A stretch of 64,000 bases of DNA from a candidate division SR1 bacterium (GTDB lineage Bacteria > Patescibacteriota > JACMRA01). A model generated the notes under the pieces. That model was given only the letters and a program-made list of their open reading frames with translations, did not search any database and was not told where the DNA came from. Position 1 is the first letter of the stretch; each line of letters begins with the position of its first letter. The stretch is taken from contig JACMQI010000005.1 of assembly GCA_014377045.1 (NCBI GenBank), positions 40,844 through 104,843 of the forward strand. Direction: 5' to 3'. This document shows positions 19,215 through 29,532 of this stretch, in pieces. The position numbers were made by a program, and so were the translations under genes.

Positions 19215-20561
19215 TTTCAACACTATTTGGAATGAGGCCAAAGGCACTGTCAAATCTGTAGTAAGTGCTAGGACTACAAGTGCTAAAATAGGCGTTATTG
19301 CAAACTTTGCATTTCGAACTATTGGTATTTTAGTAAATATCGGAGTAAAAGTAGCTCAAAAAGCCTTTGAATCCAAATAAACTAAATCAATCAGGAAACA
19401 AGTCCAGCAAACTAGATCGGTCGAGTCACGCAAAACGCTCAGAAAACTACTAGTAACTAATCTTACCTATGTAGCTCCACCTCCACCTCCTGCAAAAGTC
19501 TACTATATGACTGCTGCGATGAAAAAAGCATTGGCAGTTACTAAAGCTCAATCCCTGAAACAGGAAGAGAAAGAGCGACCAAAACAATAAGAGCTACTAA
19601 ATAGTGAATTGCCACGGCCATTTCGACAAGCTAGAAATGGTGAAAAATCTCACACTTTCGAATGTATTCATGTTGCTTGTGAGGGTAATGGATTGTTTAC
19701 AGTTGCTGATGGTGCTTTGCAAAATATGCTAGAACAAGGTAATCGACGAGTAAACTGCGATTCTTGTAAACTCTGGATGTATAATACTGAAAGGCAAGAT
19801 TCGGTTTCAGGTGTCTGTGAAAACTATAAAAACTCAGTAAGTGTCCAACCATCTGACTATATCGGTTATTACAAGTATAAGGATAAACCAACCTTTAGTA
19901 TCTTTTGTAATACTTGTGATCGAAATCGGCAACAGGCCAGACAAGCTACTCATGATCGTCAAATTACTCTATCTTATCTAGGAAACCGTGAGGATATCCG
20001 TAAGTTTGGAATGGAGCATGAAAATGAAGTAGTGAGAGACGAAGCTAAAAGGTTACAACTGCAAAGCAAATTTGCCAAGTGTCATCCAATAGCCTTTGAT
20101 GATTTGGTGGATATCAGTGATGGTTTTTATCACAATTATCATAATCATCCAGTAAACGATGGAAATGATAACAAAGAATCAGCGTATACTAACATCAGAC
20201 ATCACCTTGATGGGTTAAATGGAAAAATAGCAAGTCTGCCAGGTTTTGAAAATACGGTAAGCATAATTAAATACGCACATGGAGTCGCTCAAAACAATGA
20301 TCCAAGCAGAATTATCAACAGCCATGAAGATAAAGACTGAGCTATAGTCAAAGTAGATTTAGAACAGATATCAAACTTGTCTATCACAAAATTGGTGATA
20401 AGTGGATGCTCAAAACAGCTTTCCGAAAAAATTACTTTGATAAAGAATTGGAAAGAAAAGTAGCTTATCCCAAGCTTGAAAGTGCTGTCATATTTACTAA
20501 CGAAATCTTAGCCAAATATACTAGCCAATATAACAATCCTCAAAATACCCTAAATCAGTAA
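19215..20561 (+). pseudogene. decayed mobile-element gene B (zinc-motif protein)
   Basis: One frame runs from about 19215 to 20340 with TAA codons at 'FESK*TKSIRK' and 'ERPKQ*ELLN', a TGA after 'HEDKD', and then a frameshift near 20370-20390 into 'WMLKTAFRKNYFDKELERK', ending at 20561. The largest uninterrupted part (19609-20340, 243 aa) holds two Cys-x-x-Cys pairs ('VNCDSCKLW', 'IFCNTCDRN'), suggesting a zinc-binding domain. The N-terminal part has a proline run ('YVAPPPPPAKVYY'). The family is unknown. A strong terminator follows at 20594. Confidence 0.6.
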
Positions 20562-20593
20562 TCTAAACCAAGGAAAGTAGGATAATACATACA

Positions 20594-20632
20594 CCGCTCA
20601 AATTAATTTTTGGGTGGATTTTTTTCGTTTTT
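20594..20632 (+). terminator. Rho-independent terminator after element gene B
   Basis: A 9-bp stem (ccgctcaaa / tttgggtgg, with two G-T pairs) encloses a 6-nt loop and is followed by atttttttcgttttt. It sits 33 nt after the last stop of element gene B and separates it from the opposing helicase remnant. Confidence 0.8.
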
Positions 20633-20747
20633 GATCACAAAAAAATTACTTATTACAATCTAATGCAATAAGTACAAGTATTTTATGATTCTAGCTATAG
20701 AATCTATTATCTTCACGAAGCAACCAAGAAAGCTTGAAACCAACATC

Positions 20748-23238
20748 CTAGATAGTTTGATCATTCTCGTCTTTACAGATAGTAGGTACCATGATTCCCC
20801 AGTAAGTGTAACTATCATCTAGCCAGCAAAAATGATCTTCTTGATCTAAGAGACCAGTATAGGTTTGACCTTTATAGTCTACAATATACTTGTATTTAAA
20901 TCCCATTTGATATTTGAGTTTGCACGAAACACCAATAACCTTGTAGATACTAAGGATTTCTTGGTAAGCCATTGGATAGAGAGTTTGGCAATATAGGTAT
21001 CATTTGATCCTGTATGGTAAAATGATCCTGCAGCGCTAAATTCCTCTCCTTCATGGTCATCCTCAATATCCTTATACCCATCTTCAAAAGCTGCAAAAAA
21101 AACTGGATCGAGATCGACTCCATCATTTTTGGCATATACTTTGAGAATTTCCTTGAAGTTAGTATAATTGGTTTGAGCAAACTTACGGACATTAGTATGA
21201 TTTAAGCTAGCTTCTTGAGTAACAATATCACCGCTAAATCTGTACAAGCTATCCATGGTCTTGTGGCCAATTTTTGTTACTTCGCAAACCCCAGAAACCA
21301 ACTACCCAATTCTCATTAAATCAGAGTTGTTGATTATTTCTGGACGCCTAAAGTGATCAGTACGATATCGTGTTTTTCGATAGGGATTTTCTCCAAGTAG
21401 GCTAGTAATAGGATAGTTGAGCAGTGTAGCGATATCGTTGTACACCAGAAATACTTCGTAGTATTTACGATTATAATAGTATGTACCGCGATGCTTCACG
21501 ATCTATTCCCAGCCTTTTATGACAAATGCGTACCCAGGGGTAACGACCCAATGTTCAGATAGCTTGACAGCTTCAGAATTGGCTGGATCAGCTGTGCCTA
21601 ACTTGGTATACATGTCGATAATATCTACGGTCATACAAGCAATATTACACAAATCATCTTCTCTGTAAAGAGATGGTAGTTTCATATTTTTTAGATATGC
21701 TTTGATAGCCTTGTATTTATCATCAACAGACATCAGTTGCCAGGCTTTAGGTTGCTTTGGATCATAAATTTATTTGGTGAGTATGCAAAGAAGCTTCATC
21801 GGAGCAACTCGTGATAGTGAAAAGCTAATAGCTTGGTTTTTGAGGCCAGTACCATTTAGCTCTTCATTCGTCATATCTGTATATTTGGTACCGAACTCTT
21901 TGTTGATATACCGGCATCTTGCACGTTTGCGACCGATTCGACCTATACGCTGTTTGAGGGCGTTAGTACCGAGGGGTACAGTGAGCAGGGCTTTATGACC
22001 ATCTAGATTGACTGTCTCATACTCGCTATCCATAGTTACTACATAGTCAAGTGTAGGCCATGTTATTCCCATTTCTACGACCGAAGTGAAGATAATGACG
22101 TATTTAAGGTTATCTTCTCAATACGATCAAAAGCTTGGTCGAAAAGTTTTTTTTAGTTTAGGATCTTTGTTGATCTTGCTAGAATAAGTCAATACCACTA
22201 TGCTATTGTTTTTGCAAAGTCTATAAATTTTTTGCTCAACTTTTTTAGCGTCACTCTTATCTCCTTCTGCGAATTAATAGTAATTAGCAGGCCAGAAGAA
22301 CGAGTAGGAAAGCAAGCTATTTTATCAATGCATATAGTGCCTCTTAAAATTTCTCTTTTTCATTCACTTTGATGAGCTTTATTAGGATAGTATTCACTCA
22401 AAATATCAGACTCGATCAAAGTTTTGGTTATAGTATTTTCTATACAATCTAGCATTGGTTTGCCAGTATTATGATAAAAGTTTTTAAACCTTGCTCTGTC
22501 TACTTTGATGATATTGGTTTCTAGTCGTTGTTCTAGCTCGTCTGTTTCCAAGGTTGCTGACATGTAGTTTACTACTACCACACCTTGCTTTTTAAACAGG
22601 CTAATAGCAATCTCTATATCTTCGGTTTCTTCAAGAATACGATGGGCTTCGTCTACAATTACTAAGTTTAATCGAGGATTCAGTCCATCATTGTAAGTAA
22701 TTAGCGGCAATACTCCAGTTGTGGTAAACTGAATTGGAGCATCTGTGTACTTACTTTCCTTACTGGTGCGATAACCAAAAAACACTTTATCTTTATGATC
22801 TTTTTTATCAGATTTTAGGATAGGCTTTTTAGGATTAGACTTAGTTGTAATTGACAGTACGAACTTAGAATAGAGCTCATTTAAATGATTTGCTTCACTA
22901 TCCGTGATAGTCACTTTTGGCATAACTACTCAAACAGTTGGCATTATATCAATGTGATTTGTATCATTTTCCAATTTTTCAACTAAAAGATAGAGCATGT
23001 ATACAGGCAATGCTACGGTTTCCCCAATACCAGTAGCAGCAAGCATAAAGAATGACTTGTCAACAGTAATCTGCGAAAAATACTGACCGATGACTAGATT
23101 GTGACTAGAAATAATGAAATCAAGAAATTCTCGAATATGTGAGTTTAAAAGTATGTTCTGTTTAGTGGTTTTCATTGGATTTATTCCTTGTAAAATATAT
23201 ACAAAAAAATGTCTACTTACAAAATATTTTGTGATCAC
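20748..23238 (-). pseudogene. decayed DEAH-box superfamily 2 helicase of the mobile element
   Basis: Pieces of one helicase can be read in order on the minus strand: a Walker A region 'AATGIGETVALP' (23.0 kb, with Glu where Lys is required), the DEAH box 'LVIVDEAHRILEE' and motif III 'MSATLE' (22.6 kb), then 'IIFTSVVEMGITWP' and motif VI 'ALKQRIGRIGRKR' (22.0 kb), followed by a C-terminal region down to 20.75 kb. About ten lesions interrupt it: TGA after 'IMPTV' and after 'AHQSE', TAA or TAG after 'LCILTK', 'VIKGWE' and 'LMRIG', and frameshifts near 22.30, 22.15, 22.10 and 20.98 kb. Several stops sit where Gln or Arg would fit. With the lost Walker Lys it cannot be active. Confidence 0.8.
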
Positions 23239-23428
23239 GAAATTAAAAAATTAATGTGATTTAACAAGAATATTGCAAGCAGACTATTTAGTTGTAATGG
23301 CTAAAAATTTACAGTGATTTTGGATTTTATAAAGAGTGAATTCTAATTCATTTAAATAGTTGCTTTGAAATTTTATTGCAGAGTAATGTCAAATACAAAT
23401 TAAGAATTTTTTAATTAAGTACTATTTC

Positions 23429-23458
23429 TTGACAATTTTAAGATTCACGACTTATTAT
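23429..23458 (+). promoter_or_regulatory. putative sigma70-type promoter of the Wzz-like gene
   Basis: TTGACA (23429-23434) is followed after 18 nt by TATTAT (23453-23458), about 18 nt upstream of the ATG at 23476. It is the first clear promoter after the decayed element, consistent with the following genes belonging to the core genome. Confidence 0.6.
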
Positions 23459-23475
23459 ATAAACTAAACAACTAT

Positions 23476-24126
23476 ATGACTTTTGAAACTATTCGGGCAA
23501 AATTAATAAAAAATAGCTGGGTTATTATCGCATCTATAATTATATTAAATCTATCTCTTCTTACCAACACATATAATTCAACTTATCTTTCTAGTATAAC
23601 AGTAGGCCTGAGCATAAATAATGCACAGTATCAAAGCTTGATAAGCAGTAGTAATAATTTTGCCGCTAATACTTATGATAAAACTTTAGAAAATTTAAGT
23701 ATGTACCTCTCAAATCGTTTTGCCTCACCTGATATTCAGTACGAAATTTCTGAAAATGCAAAATTAAGACAAAAAATAGACACCAAAAAGCCCTTTTATG
23801 AAATAAAAAACCAGAGTGCAGGGTTTGTAAACATCAGTTATAATGCTGAAAGTAAACAACAAGGTGAAAATTTTATAAACTCTGTAAATACAGTATTTTT
23901 AAACAAAATTATAACCGAATGGAATAAAGATAGGCCTCAAATCTTTATTATAGATCAATCAAATAAGGGCAAGAATGACTTTAGTAGTTCTGTTATTCAA
24001 GTGAAACCTCCTATTCAAAACGCACTACTTCCAACTATAGCAGGTATTTTTATAGGGAGCTTGCTTGCTTTACTTTTACCTTCGTTTAATAAAAAATTTA
24101 AGGCTGTCGACCCTATAGTCAAGTAA
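23476..24126 (+). CDS. Wzz-like polysaccharide chain-length/transport membrane protein
   Basis: The 216 aa protein has one membrane helix at each end (about residues 15-35 and 183-203) enclosing an extracytoplasmic region. This is the layout of Wzz/KpsE-type chain-length regulators, and the C-terminal 'LLPTIAGIFIGSLLALLLP' is like their second helix. The usual Pro-rich motif before TM2 is represented by 'VIQVKPPIQNALLP'. It lacks a kinase domain. An envelope polysaccharide role fits the glycan cluster a few kb downstream, but the similarity is structural. Confidence 0.6.
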   Translation: MTFETIRAKLIKNSWVIIASIIILNLSLLTNTYNSTYLSSITVGLSINNAQYQSLISSSNNFAANTYDKTLENLSMYLSNRFASPDIQYEISENAKLRQKIDTKKPFYEIKNQSAGFVNISYNAESKQQGENFINSVNTVFLNKIITEWNKDRPQIFIIDQSNKGKNDFSSSVIQVKPPIQNALLPTIAGIFIGSLLALLLPSFNKKFKAVDPIVK

Positions 24127-24160
24127 AGTATCTTATTTAAAAAAGTAAATAATTTTTTGT

Positions 24161-24727
24161 ATGGACCCAATATTAATTTTAATTATTATTAATTCAATAG
24201 TATATGTATTACCTTATATCATTCCTTTTGGTGGCATGTATGATAGTTTTACTAACTTTCAACTCCTTGGTATAATGAATAAAAGTGATGTTCGAGATGG
24301 CGAGTGGTATAGGCTTTTTACATCAAATTTTCTTCATGCAGATGTCTTTCATATTTTTGTAAATATGTATTCGCTTTATACGGTTGGTCCTTCTGTTTTA
24401 AATATATTTAAACCAGCTGGATTTGCTATAATTTATATTTTATCTGGTATTGTGGGATCGTTTTTCTCATTTTTGTTTAATAGTGGATTGAGCAGGGGTA
24501 GTTTGGGCGCTAGCGGCGCTATCATGGGCTTACTTGGTGCTTTGTTTGCTTATACTATTTTGATACCAGGAAACAGTGCGGCTTTCAATATGATTTTAGT
24601 AAATGTAGCAGTAATTGCTCTTTATGGCTTTTTAATTCCACAAATAGATAATTGGGGGCATCTTGGTGGATTTCTGTGCGGTCTTGTAGTTGGTGCCGGA
24701 CTTTTGTACCTTAGGGGAGTAGCTTAA
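24161..24727 (+). CDS. rhomboid family intramembrane serine protease
   Basis: The 188 aa protein has six membrane helices and the rhomboid catalytic dyad: Ser118 in 'GSLGASGAIMGLLG' and His in 'DNWGHLGGFLCG' near the C-terminus. The 'NFLHADVFHIFVNMYSLY' segment is the conserved TM2 region with the oxyanion-supporting His/Asn. It cleaves single-pass membrane proteins within the bilayer. It lies 34 nt after the Wzz-like gene and 51 nt before lysS. Confidence 0.95.
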   Translation: MDPILILIIINSIVYVLPYIIPFGGMYDSFTNFQLLGIMNKSDVRDGEWYRLFTSNFLHADVFHIFVNMYSLYTVGPSVLNIFKPAGFAIIYILSGIVGSFFSFLFNSGLSRGSLGASGAIMGLLGALFAYTILIPGNSAAFNMILVNVAVIALYGFLIPQIDNWGHLGGFLCGLVVGAGLLYLRGVA

Positions 24728-24778
24728 GTTTGACAAGATATCTACTTTAGTTGAGGCTTTAGGCAGAATTCTTTATCT

Positions 24779-26824
24779 ATGAGCCAACATAATCTAGCAC
24801 AAAATAATAAATCATTTTCATCGTCTGACACCCAGCGAGAGCTGAGAATCAAAAAACTGGATCATCTTAAAACTTTAGGCATAGACCCATTTACTCCGAA
24901 TAGTCATCGTGATTATACCTTAGTAGAAGCAAAAAATTTGTTTATTGATCAATCTAAAATTGTTAGTGACACTGAGCGAAAAGTAACATTAGCTGGTAGA
25001 CTCAAAGTAAAGCGTGTAAGCGGTAAAATAGCCTTTGGTATCCTCGAGGACGAAAGTCTTCCTTCTGGTTTTCAAGTTATTTTCAAATCTGATATTTTAA
25101 GTGAAAGAAGTACAACAAACTTGGATTTTGAAGCATTTAAAGATTTGATTGACGAAGGTGACTACCTTCAAGTAAGTGGTTATTTAGATTTGTCACGTAC
25201 TCAGGAGCCGAGTCTTTTTGCTAAGGAGTTTACTATTTTAACTAAGTCGCTTCGTCCTCTTCCTGAAACTCTCGATTATGAAAATGTAGAGACTCGTTAT
25301 CTGGATCGCGTAGCAGACTTGAAGTCTAATACAAAAGATGAAAATGGTTTATCAGTTCGCGATATTGTGAGAGCAAAAGCTAAATACTGGTCTATCTGGC
25401 GTGAAGAAATGTTAGCAGAAGGATTTTTGGAGGTAGAAACACCAATTTTTGAACAAACTCCAGGTGGCGCTGAGGCAAGACCTTTCGCAACATTTTATAA
25501 TGAATTAGATCAGGATATGTACTTACGTATTTCCCTTGAGTTACCCCTTAAAAAGCTTATAGCTGGTGGATTTGAAAAAGTGTTTGAAATTGGTCGTGTT
25601 TTTCGTAACGAAGGATCCAGTCCGCAACATTTACAAGAATATACCCAGATCGAATGGTATAACGCGTATACAGATTATATGTGGGCAGCACAATTTACAA
25701 AACGAGTTTATCAACGGGTTGTACGAGAGATATTAGGCTCTGAAATCCAACTTGATTACTACAAAAATACTATTAATTGGGGTGATTGGTGTAGTAAAGA
25801 ATTAGCTATGGAAAAAGGTTGGAAACTATTAAATAGTAATCCAGGATGGCCACTAATACCTTATTTTGATGCAGTCCGATATTTTAGCAACGGGGAAATT
25901 GACACTGAGGGTAAAACCGCAGAAGAGCTTTGTGTGATAGGTAAAAAATTCAATTTGAAATTAAATCCAGAAATAGGTATGGCAACACTTCTTGATAAAT
26001 TATGGAAAAAAGCTAGATTAAATACTCGAGATCCATTTTTTCTTATTCTACCACCCGTAGAACTTGAACCGCTTGCAAAACGTGACCCTCTAAATCCTGA
26101 GATCACGCAAAGGTGGCAGATTGTAGCTGGTACAGCTGAGCTTGGTAAAGCATTTAGCGAACTCAATGATCCTATAGATCAGTTTGCTAGATTTCAAGAG
26201 CAACAGAAAGCCCGAGATAATGGTAATGACGAGGCTCAATTTATGGATGAAAGCTATGTAAAAGCTATGGAATATGGTATGCCTCCATTATCTGGATTTG
26301 GTACTAGTGAGAGATTTGTCGCATTTTTACTCAGTAAGCATATTCGTGAATGTGTTACTTTTCCACATATTCGAACCGATGAAGACAGACCAAGCGAATC
26401 CAAAAAAATAATGGTAGCCCATTGTGTCCTGCTAGATACTCCAGAAGTACCAAACTGGTCTAAGCTAAACGCAGCTGCTCATCTTAGTGCCTCATTTGCA
26501 AGTCGTGAAGGTAAAAAACTGATCCACATAGATAATACTAAAACTACTGATGGCGAAACAATTCCAATGAATATCCAGCACGCTATTATGATGAAAACGA
26601 CTGATGAAAAGTCTGATCTTATAAAACTCAAACAAGAAGCAGAAAAGCTAAACTTAATTGTGACATGTTTTACTGAAGAGATGAGAGAAAACAATAATGA
26701 TGAAAAAGTAAAGGCTAAACAAGAAGTTAAATCTATCAACGAAATTGGTTTTCTAGGTGTTTTAGTTTTTGGAGACAAATCTAAAGTGGAAAAACTAACC
26801 GCTAATTTTGATTTAGCAATATAA
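24779..26824 (+). CDS. lysS: lysyl-tRNA synthetase (class II) fused to a C-terminal DUF2000 domain
   Basis: Residues 1 to about 150 form the anticodon-binding OB fold ('VTLAGRLKVKRVSGKIAFGI'). Residues about 185-540 form the class II core with motif 2 'GRVFRNEGSSPQHLQEYTQI' and a motif 3 region 'PPLSGFGTSERFVAFLL'. Typical bacterial LysRS ends near 500 residues; here about 140 more residues (541-681) match the DUF2000 pattern: 'KKIMVAHCVLLDTPEVPNW', 'LNAAAHLSASFASREGKK', 'IQHAIMMKTTDEKSDLIKL', 'LIVTCFTEEM', 'EIGFLGVLVFGDKSKVEKLT'. DUF2000 proteins have a fold like peptidyl-tRNA hydrolase 2 (established knowledge). The frame is uninterrupted. Confidence 0.95.
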   Translation: MSQHNLAQNNKSFSSSDTQRELRIKKLDHLKTLGIDPFTPNSHRDYTLVEAKNLFIDQSKIVSDTERKVTLAGRLKVKRVSGKIAFGILEDESLPSGFQVIFKSDILSERSTTNLDFEAFKDLIDEGDYLQVSGYLDLSRTQEPSLFAKEFTILTKSLRPLPETLDYENVETRYLDRVADLKSNTKDENGLSVRDIVRAKAKYWSIWREEMLAEGFLEVETPIFEQTPGGAEARPFATFYNELDQDMYLRISLELPLKKLIAGGFEKVFEIGRVFRNEGSSPQHLQEYTQIEWYNAYTDYMWAAQFTKRVYQRVVREILGSEIQLDYYKNTINWGDWCSKELAMEKGWKLLNSNPGWPLIPYFDAVRYFSNGEIDTEGKTAEELCVIGKKFNLKLNPEIGMATLLDKLWKKARLNTRDPFFLILPPVELEPLAKRDPLNPEITQRWQIVAGTAELGKAFSELNDPIDQFARFQEQQKARDNGNDEAQFMDESYVKAMEYGMPPLSGFGTSERFVAFLLSKHIRECVTFPHIRTDEDRPSESKKIMVAHCVLLDTPEVPNWSKLNAAAHLSASFASREGKKLIHIDNTKTTDGETIPMNIQHAIMMKTTDEKSDLIKLKQEAEKLNLIVTCFTEEMRENNNDEKVKAKQEVKSINEIGFLGVLVFGDKSKVEKLTANFDLAI

Positions 26825-26829
26825 AACAT

Positions 26830-27906
26830 ATGATAATGTTCTGGCAAAAAAAAGAATTTCAGGAAGCTTACTTTGATACATTAAATAATTTTTTCAAATT
26901 TAATAAACGGACACATTTTTTTGAAATTGATTTTAGTAAGCCTTGGTGGTATACAATTTTGAAGCGAAAGTTTAGATATATTTTTTTAGTTTCATCTGAG
27001 GTATTGCAGGCGACTTTTGAGTCATTAGTCCCACTTGGATTTGGCATTGCTATTTCTCAACAAAAAATGGAATATTTAACATACATTATTTTTGGATATA
27101 TAGGTTTAGAGATAATAAATCGCTTGGCAGTTTATTCTAACGGCCTAACTATAGCTGAAGTTCAAGGTAGTATCGCACTCGAGGCACAAAATTTCTTCTT
27201 AACTGTAGATCCCATATTTCATTCAACTAAATCTTCTGGGGCAATCGTTAGTAAAATGCAAGCTGGAGGTAGGGAATTTATAATGATGATGAATATGATT
27301 TGTTTTCAGATCATACCGACAGTTATTTCTTATATCACTGTTACCTTAACGCTAATTTACTTTAATGGCTATTTAGGATTAGTTTCTGTTACTTTTTTTA
27401 TTCTAATTACATTGCTAACTTCATTTTTCCGTTATATAAATAGTAATTCACTGGTAAAAAAATGGATTGGAGCTAGAGAAAAATATGCTGCCATAACCAC
27501 TGAAAACCTTATTCAAAATTCACATATTAGATCAACATTTGCTACTATTGAAACCATACAAAGAACTGAAAAACTAGTACGAAATGCATATAATACTCGA
27601 AACATTATGTTTATGGGTGGAGCCATGGTAACGTTTTTTGCTCGCATGCTTTATATTGTGTCAGTTTTTGTAATTGGCTATGGTATTTTAGATTTGGTAC
27701 AAAAAGGGGTGATCAATTCAGTTATTGGTACGACTGTAATTATAACGTACATGTCTGGTTCGCGTCAAATTTTACGAATTGGTGATACCGTTGGTGATGT
27801 GACAGAATCAATGGCAAACATTGCAGACTTGTTTCAATTTATTACCAATTTTGGTAAGCAGTCCTTTCCTGTTTTATCCGGTGATACTATTGATCAGATT
27901 CAGTAA
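26830..27906 (+). CDS. ABC exporter transmembrane subunit without ATPase domain
   Basis: The 358 aa protein has the ABC type-I exporter membrane domain: about six helices, an 'F-h-x-x-x-S-G-A-I-V-S-K-M' loop ('STKSSGAIVSKMQAGG') and the coupling/TM4-5 region 'AITTENLIQNSHIRSTFATI'. It ends soon after TM6 ('VTESMANIADLFQFIT') where the ATP-binding domain would begin in a one-chain half-transporter. A matching stand-alone ATPase gene lies at 33.2 kb. It starts 5 nt after lysS. A Trp-rich N-terminal extension of about 50 residues precedes TM1. Confidence 0.85.
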   Translation: MIMFWQKKEFQEAYFDTLNNFFKFNKRTHFFEIDFSKPWWYTILKRKFRYIFLVSSEVLQATFESLVPLGFGIAISQQKMEYLTYIIFGYIGLEIINRLAVYSNGLTIAEVQGSIALEAQNFFLTVDPIFHSTKSSGAIVSKMQAGGREFIMMMNMICFQIIPTVISYITVTLTLIYFNGYLGLVSVTFFILITLLTSFFRYINSNSLVKKWIGAREKYAAITTENLIQNSHIRSTFATIETIQRTEKLVRNAYNTRNIMFMGGAMVTFFARMLYIVSVFVIGYGILDLVQKGVINSVIGTTVIITYMSGSRQILRIGDTVGDVTESMANIADLFQFITNFGKQSFPVLSGDTIDQIQ

Positions 27907-27912
27907 AAATTA

Positions 27913-27949
27913 ATAAAAAAAACGAGCGTATGATTCATATATCATACGC
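27913..27949 (-). terminator. Rho-independent terminator for the small Cys-rich protein gene
   Basis: A perfect 9-bp stem (gcgtatgat / atcatacgc, loop tcatat, 27926-27949) is followed, on the minus strand, by tcgttttttttatt. It lies 20 nt after the stop of the minus-strand gene at 27970. On the plus strand no T-tract follows, so it serves mainly the minus-strand gene. Confidence 0.85.
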
Positions 27950-27969
27950 CTTGACAAATTAATTACTAT

Positions 27970-28287
27970 TTACTTAGCTAGCCAATTATTAAGCTGAGCT
28001 CCACGCTTTTTACCTTCTGCAGCGGATAAACAGGTTGTCAAACCTACACCCGAGAGGTTTTCACACACCGCTACTAATTCTTTCTTGTAATTAGAAATAC
28101 AGACCTTGATGTTAGTGTTGCTTTTTTTACAACTCCGATATCTTTGATCTGCTGGCTTAAATCTAGATCCTACGCTACTTACTTTTTGCTTCAAGTCTTG
28201 AGTATCAAGAGCTTGTGCTTGTGAGAGAGGTAGAAAAAATCCAAAACCTAAATTAAACAAAACTAAAGTTGAAATAACGTTTTTCAT
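27970..28287 (-). CDS. small secreted Cys-containing protein, 105 aa
   Basis: An N-terminal signal peptide (about residues 1-26, with 'SQAQA' at a likely cleavage point) precedes a basic mature domain of about 80 residues with four Cys ('RSCKKSN', 'KVCISNYKK', 'AVCENL', 'TTCLSAAEGKKRG'), enough for two disulfides. There is no known family. It is transcribed alone with its own terminator. The predicted mature form is strongly positively charged. Confidence 0.7.
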   Translation of the reverse strand: MKNVISTLVLFNLGFGFFLPLSQAQALDTQDLKQKVSSVGSRFKPADQRYRSCKKSNTNIKVCISNYKKELVAVCENLSGVGLTTCLSAAEGKKRGAQLNNWLAK

Positions 28288-28584
28288 GATTAGAATAGAA
28301 ATAACTGTATTGTCTATCTAATGTAACTTCATTTTTTAACTTATGTCAAATAGTTTTTTGCTTGACATGGAATCGTATAAATAACAACTATTTCTATAGA
28401 GATTTTTTCTCATAAGTTGCAATGTTTTTTTAAGTTTTAATTAATTTTACTTTTTTTTATTATATAATCTAATATTTTATTTATATAATAACAAGTCATT
28501 TCTTGACAAACACCTAAAACTGTGCTAACTACTTGTATATAAATCGCTACTTGCGTTTTCAAAGTAATAAAACTTATCAGCTAT

Positions 28585-29526
28585 ATGAAATTTTCTCCTT
28601 TATTAAAAATGGGTGCCGCTTCCGTATTTATAATCACAATTGTATTTATTGGTTTTCTCTATATGGTTAAGACACAACCAGCTAAGAATATTGATGTTCC
28701 AATACCCAAAAAAAATGTCCAGTTTGGAATAATTGATGGGCTAGGGCTATATGATAATGACAAAAATATTACCATTGAAAATAGGTTTGTAACTTGGAAA
28801 AAAGATGATGTAAGCGACATAAAAAAAGCATTTGAAGAGACCTCAAAGAAAAATCGAAGTACTATTCTTACATTAGAGCCTTGGGGGTTTTCAAATGAAT
28901 CTAGAATAGAGCTTTTACCTGCTATTATAAAGGGTGAATATGCTTCTACAATTGTAGCCATTTGTAAAGAAATCGACTTGCAATCCACTCCAGTTTATTT
29001 AAGATGGGGACATGAAATGGATCTTTATCCAGGATCTCGATACAACTGGGCTCAACCAGAACCTCAACCATATATTACCGCATTTCAATATGTAACAAAT
29101 TTATGTCGAAAACAAACTAAAAATGTAAAAATGTTATGGAGTCCAGGAGGTAAAGCTGGGTTTACAGCGTTTTACCCAGGAGATGATTATGTGGATGCTA
29201 TTGGATTTTCTATATTTTCATATGAAGCTTTTGAGATGAAAAATTCTAAGAGAAACTTTAATTTTATTGATCTTTTTGATTACAGATATAATCAAGTTAA
29301 AAATTACCGTAAAGAAGTTATAATAGCTGAAATGGGTGTAGCAGGTACCGATGAGTACAAAGAAAATTGGATAAAACTTGCGATGACAAGAATTAATAAC
29401 CCAGAGATCCAGCGATATCTTAAGTATGTAGTTTATTTTAATGAAGATGATAATATTGTATGGGATGCTGATTTGGTAAAACCAAATTTTACTATAAAAA
29501 ACGAACTATTTCCAAATATAATTTAA
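28585..29526 (+). CDS. membrane-anchored glycoside hydrolase, GH26-like
   Basis: After an N-terminal membrane helix (about residues 10-30) comes a (β/α)8-type domain with the GH26 signatures: the acid/base Glu144 in 'PVYLRWGHEMDLYPG' and the nucleophile Glu249 in 'EVIIAEMGVAGTDE', plus 'VDAIGFSIFSYEAFE' between them. GH26 enzymes are mainly β-mannanases and β-1,3-xylanases; the substrate here is unknown. The gene heads a co-oriented glycan cluster (membrane GT, GT2 synthase, ABC ATPase), similar to the way synthase loci carry a dedicated hydrolase. Confidence 0.85.
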   Translation: MKFSPLLKMGAASVFIITIVFIGFLYMVKTQPAKNIDVPIPKKNVQFGIIDGLGLYDNDKNITIENRFVTWKKDDVSDIKKAFEETSKKNRSTILTLEPWGFSNESRIELLPAIIKGEYASTIVAICKEIDLQSTPVYLRWGHEMDLYPGSRYNWAQPEPQPYITAFQYVTNLCRKQTKNVKMLWSPGGKAGFTAFYPGDDYVDAIGFSIFSYEAFEMKNSKRNFNFIDLFDYRYNQVKNYRKEVIIAEMGVAGTDEYKENWIKLAMTRINNPEIQRYLKYVVYFNEDDNIVWDADLVKPNFTIKNELFPNII

Positions 29527-29532
29527 TAAAAT

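Noticed and set aside
18425..23475. Clear attachment sites or terminal inverted repeats bounding the decayed element
   Set aside because: No tRNA is adjacent and I could not see a convincing direct or inverted repeat at the two edges; the ends may have decayed.
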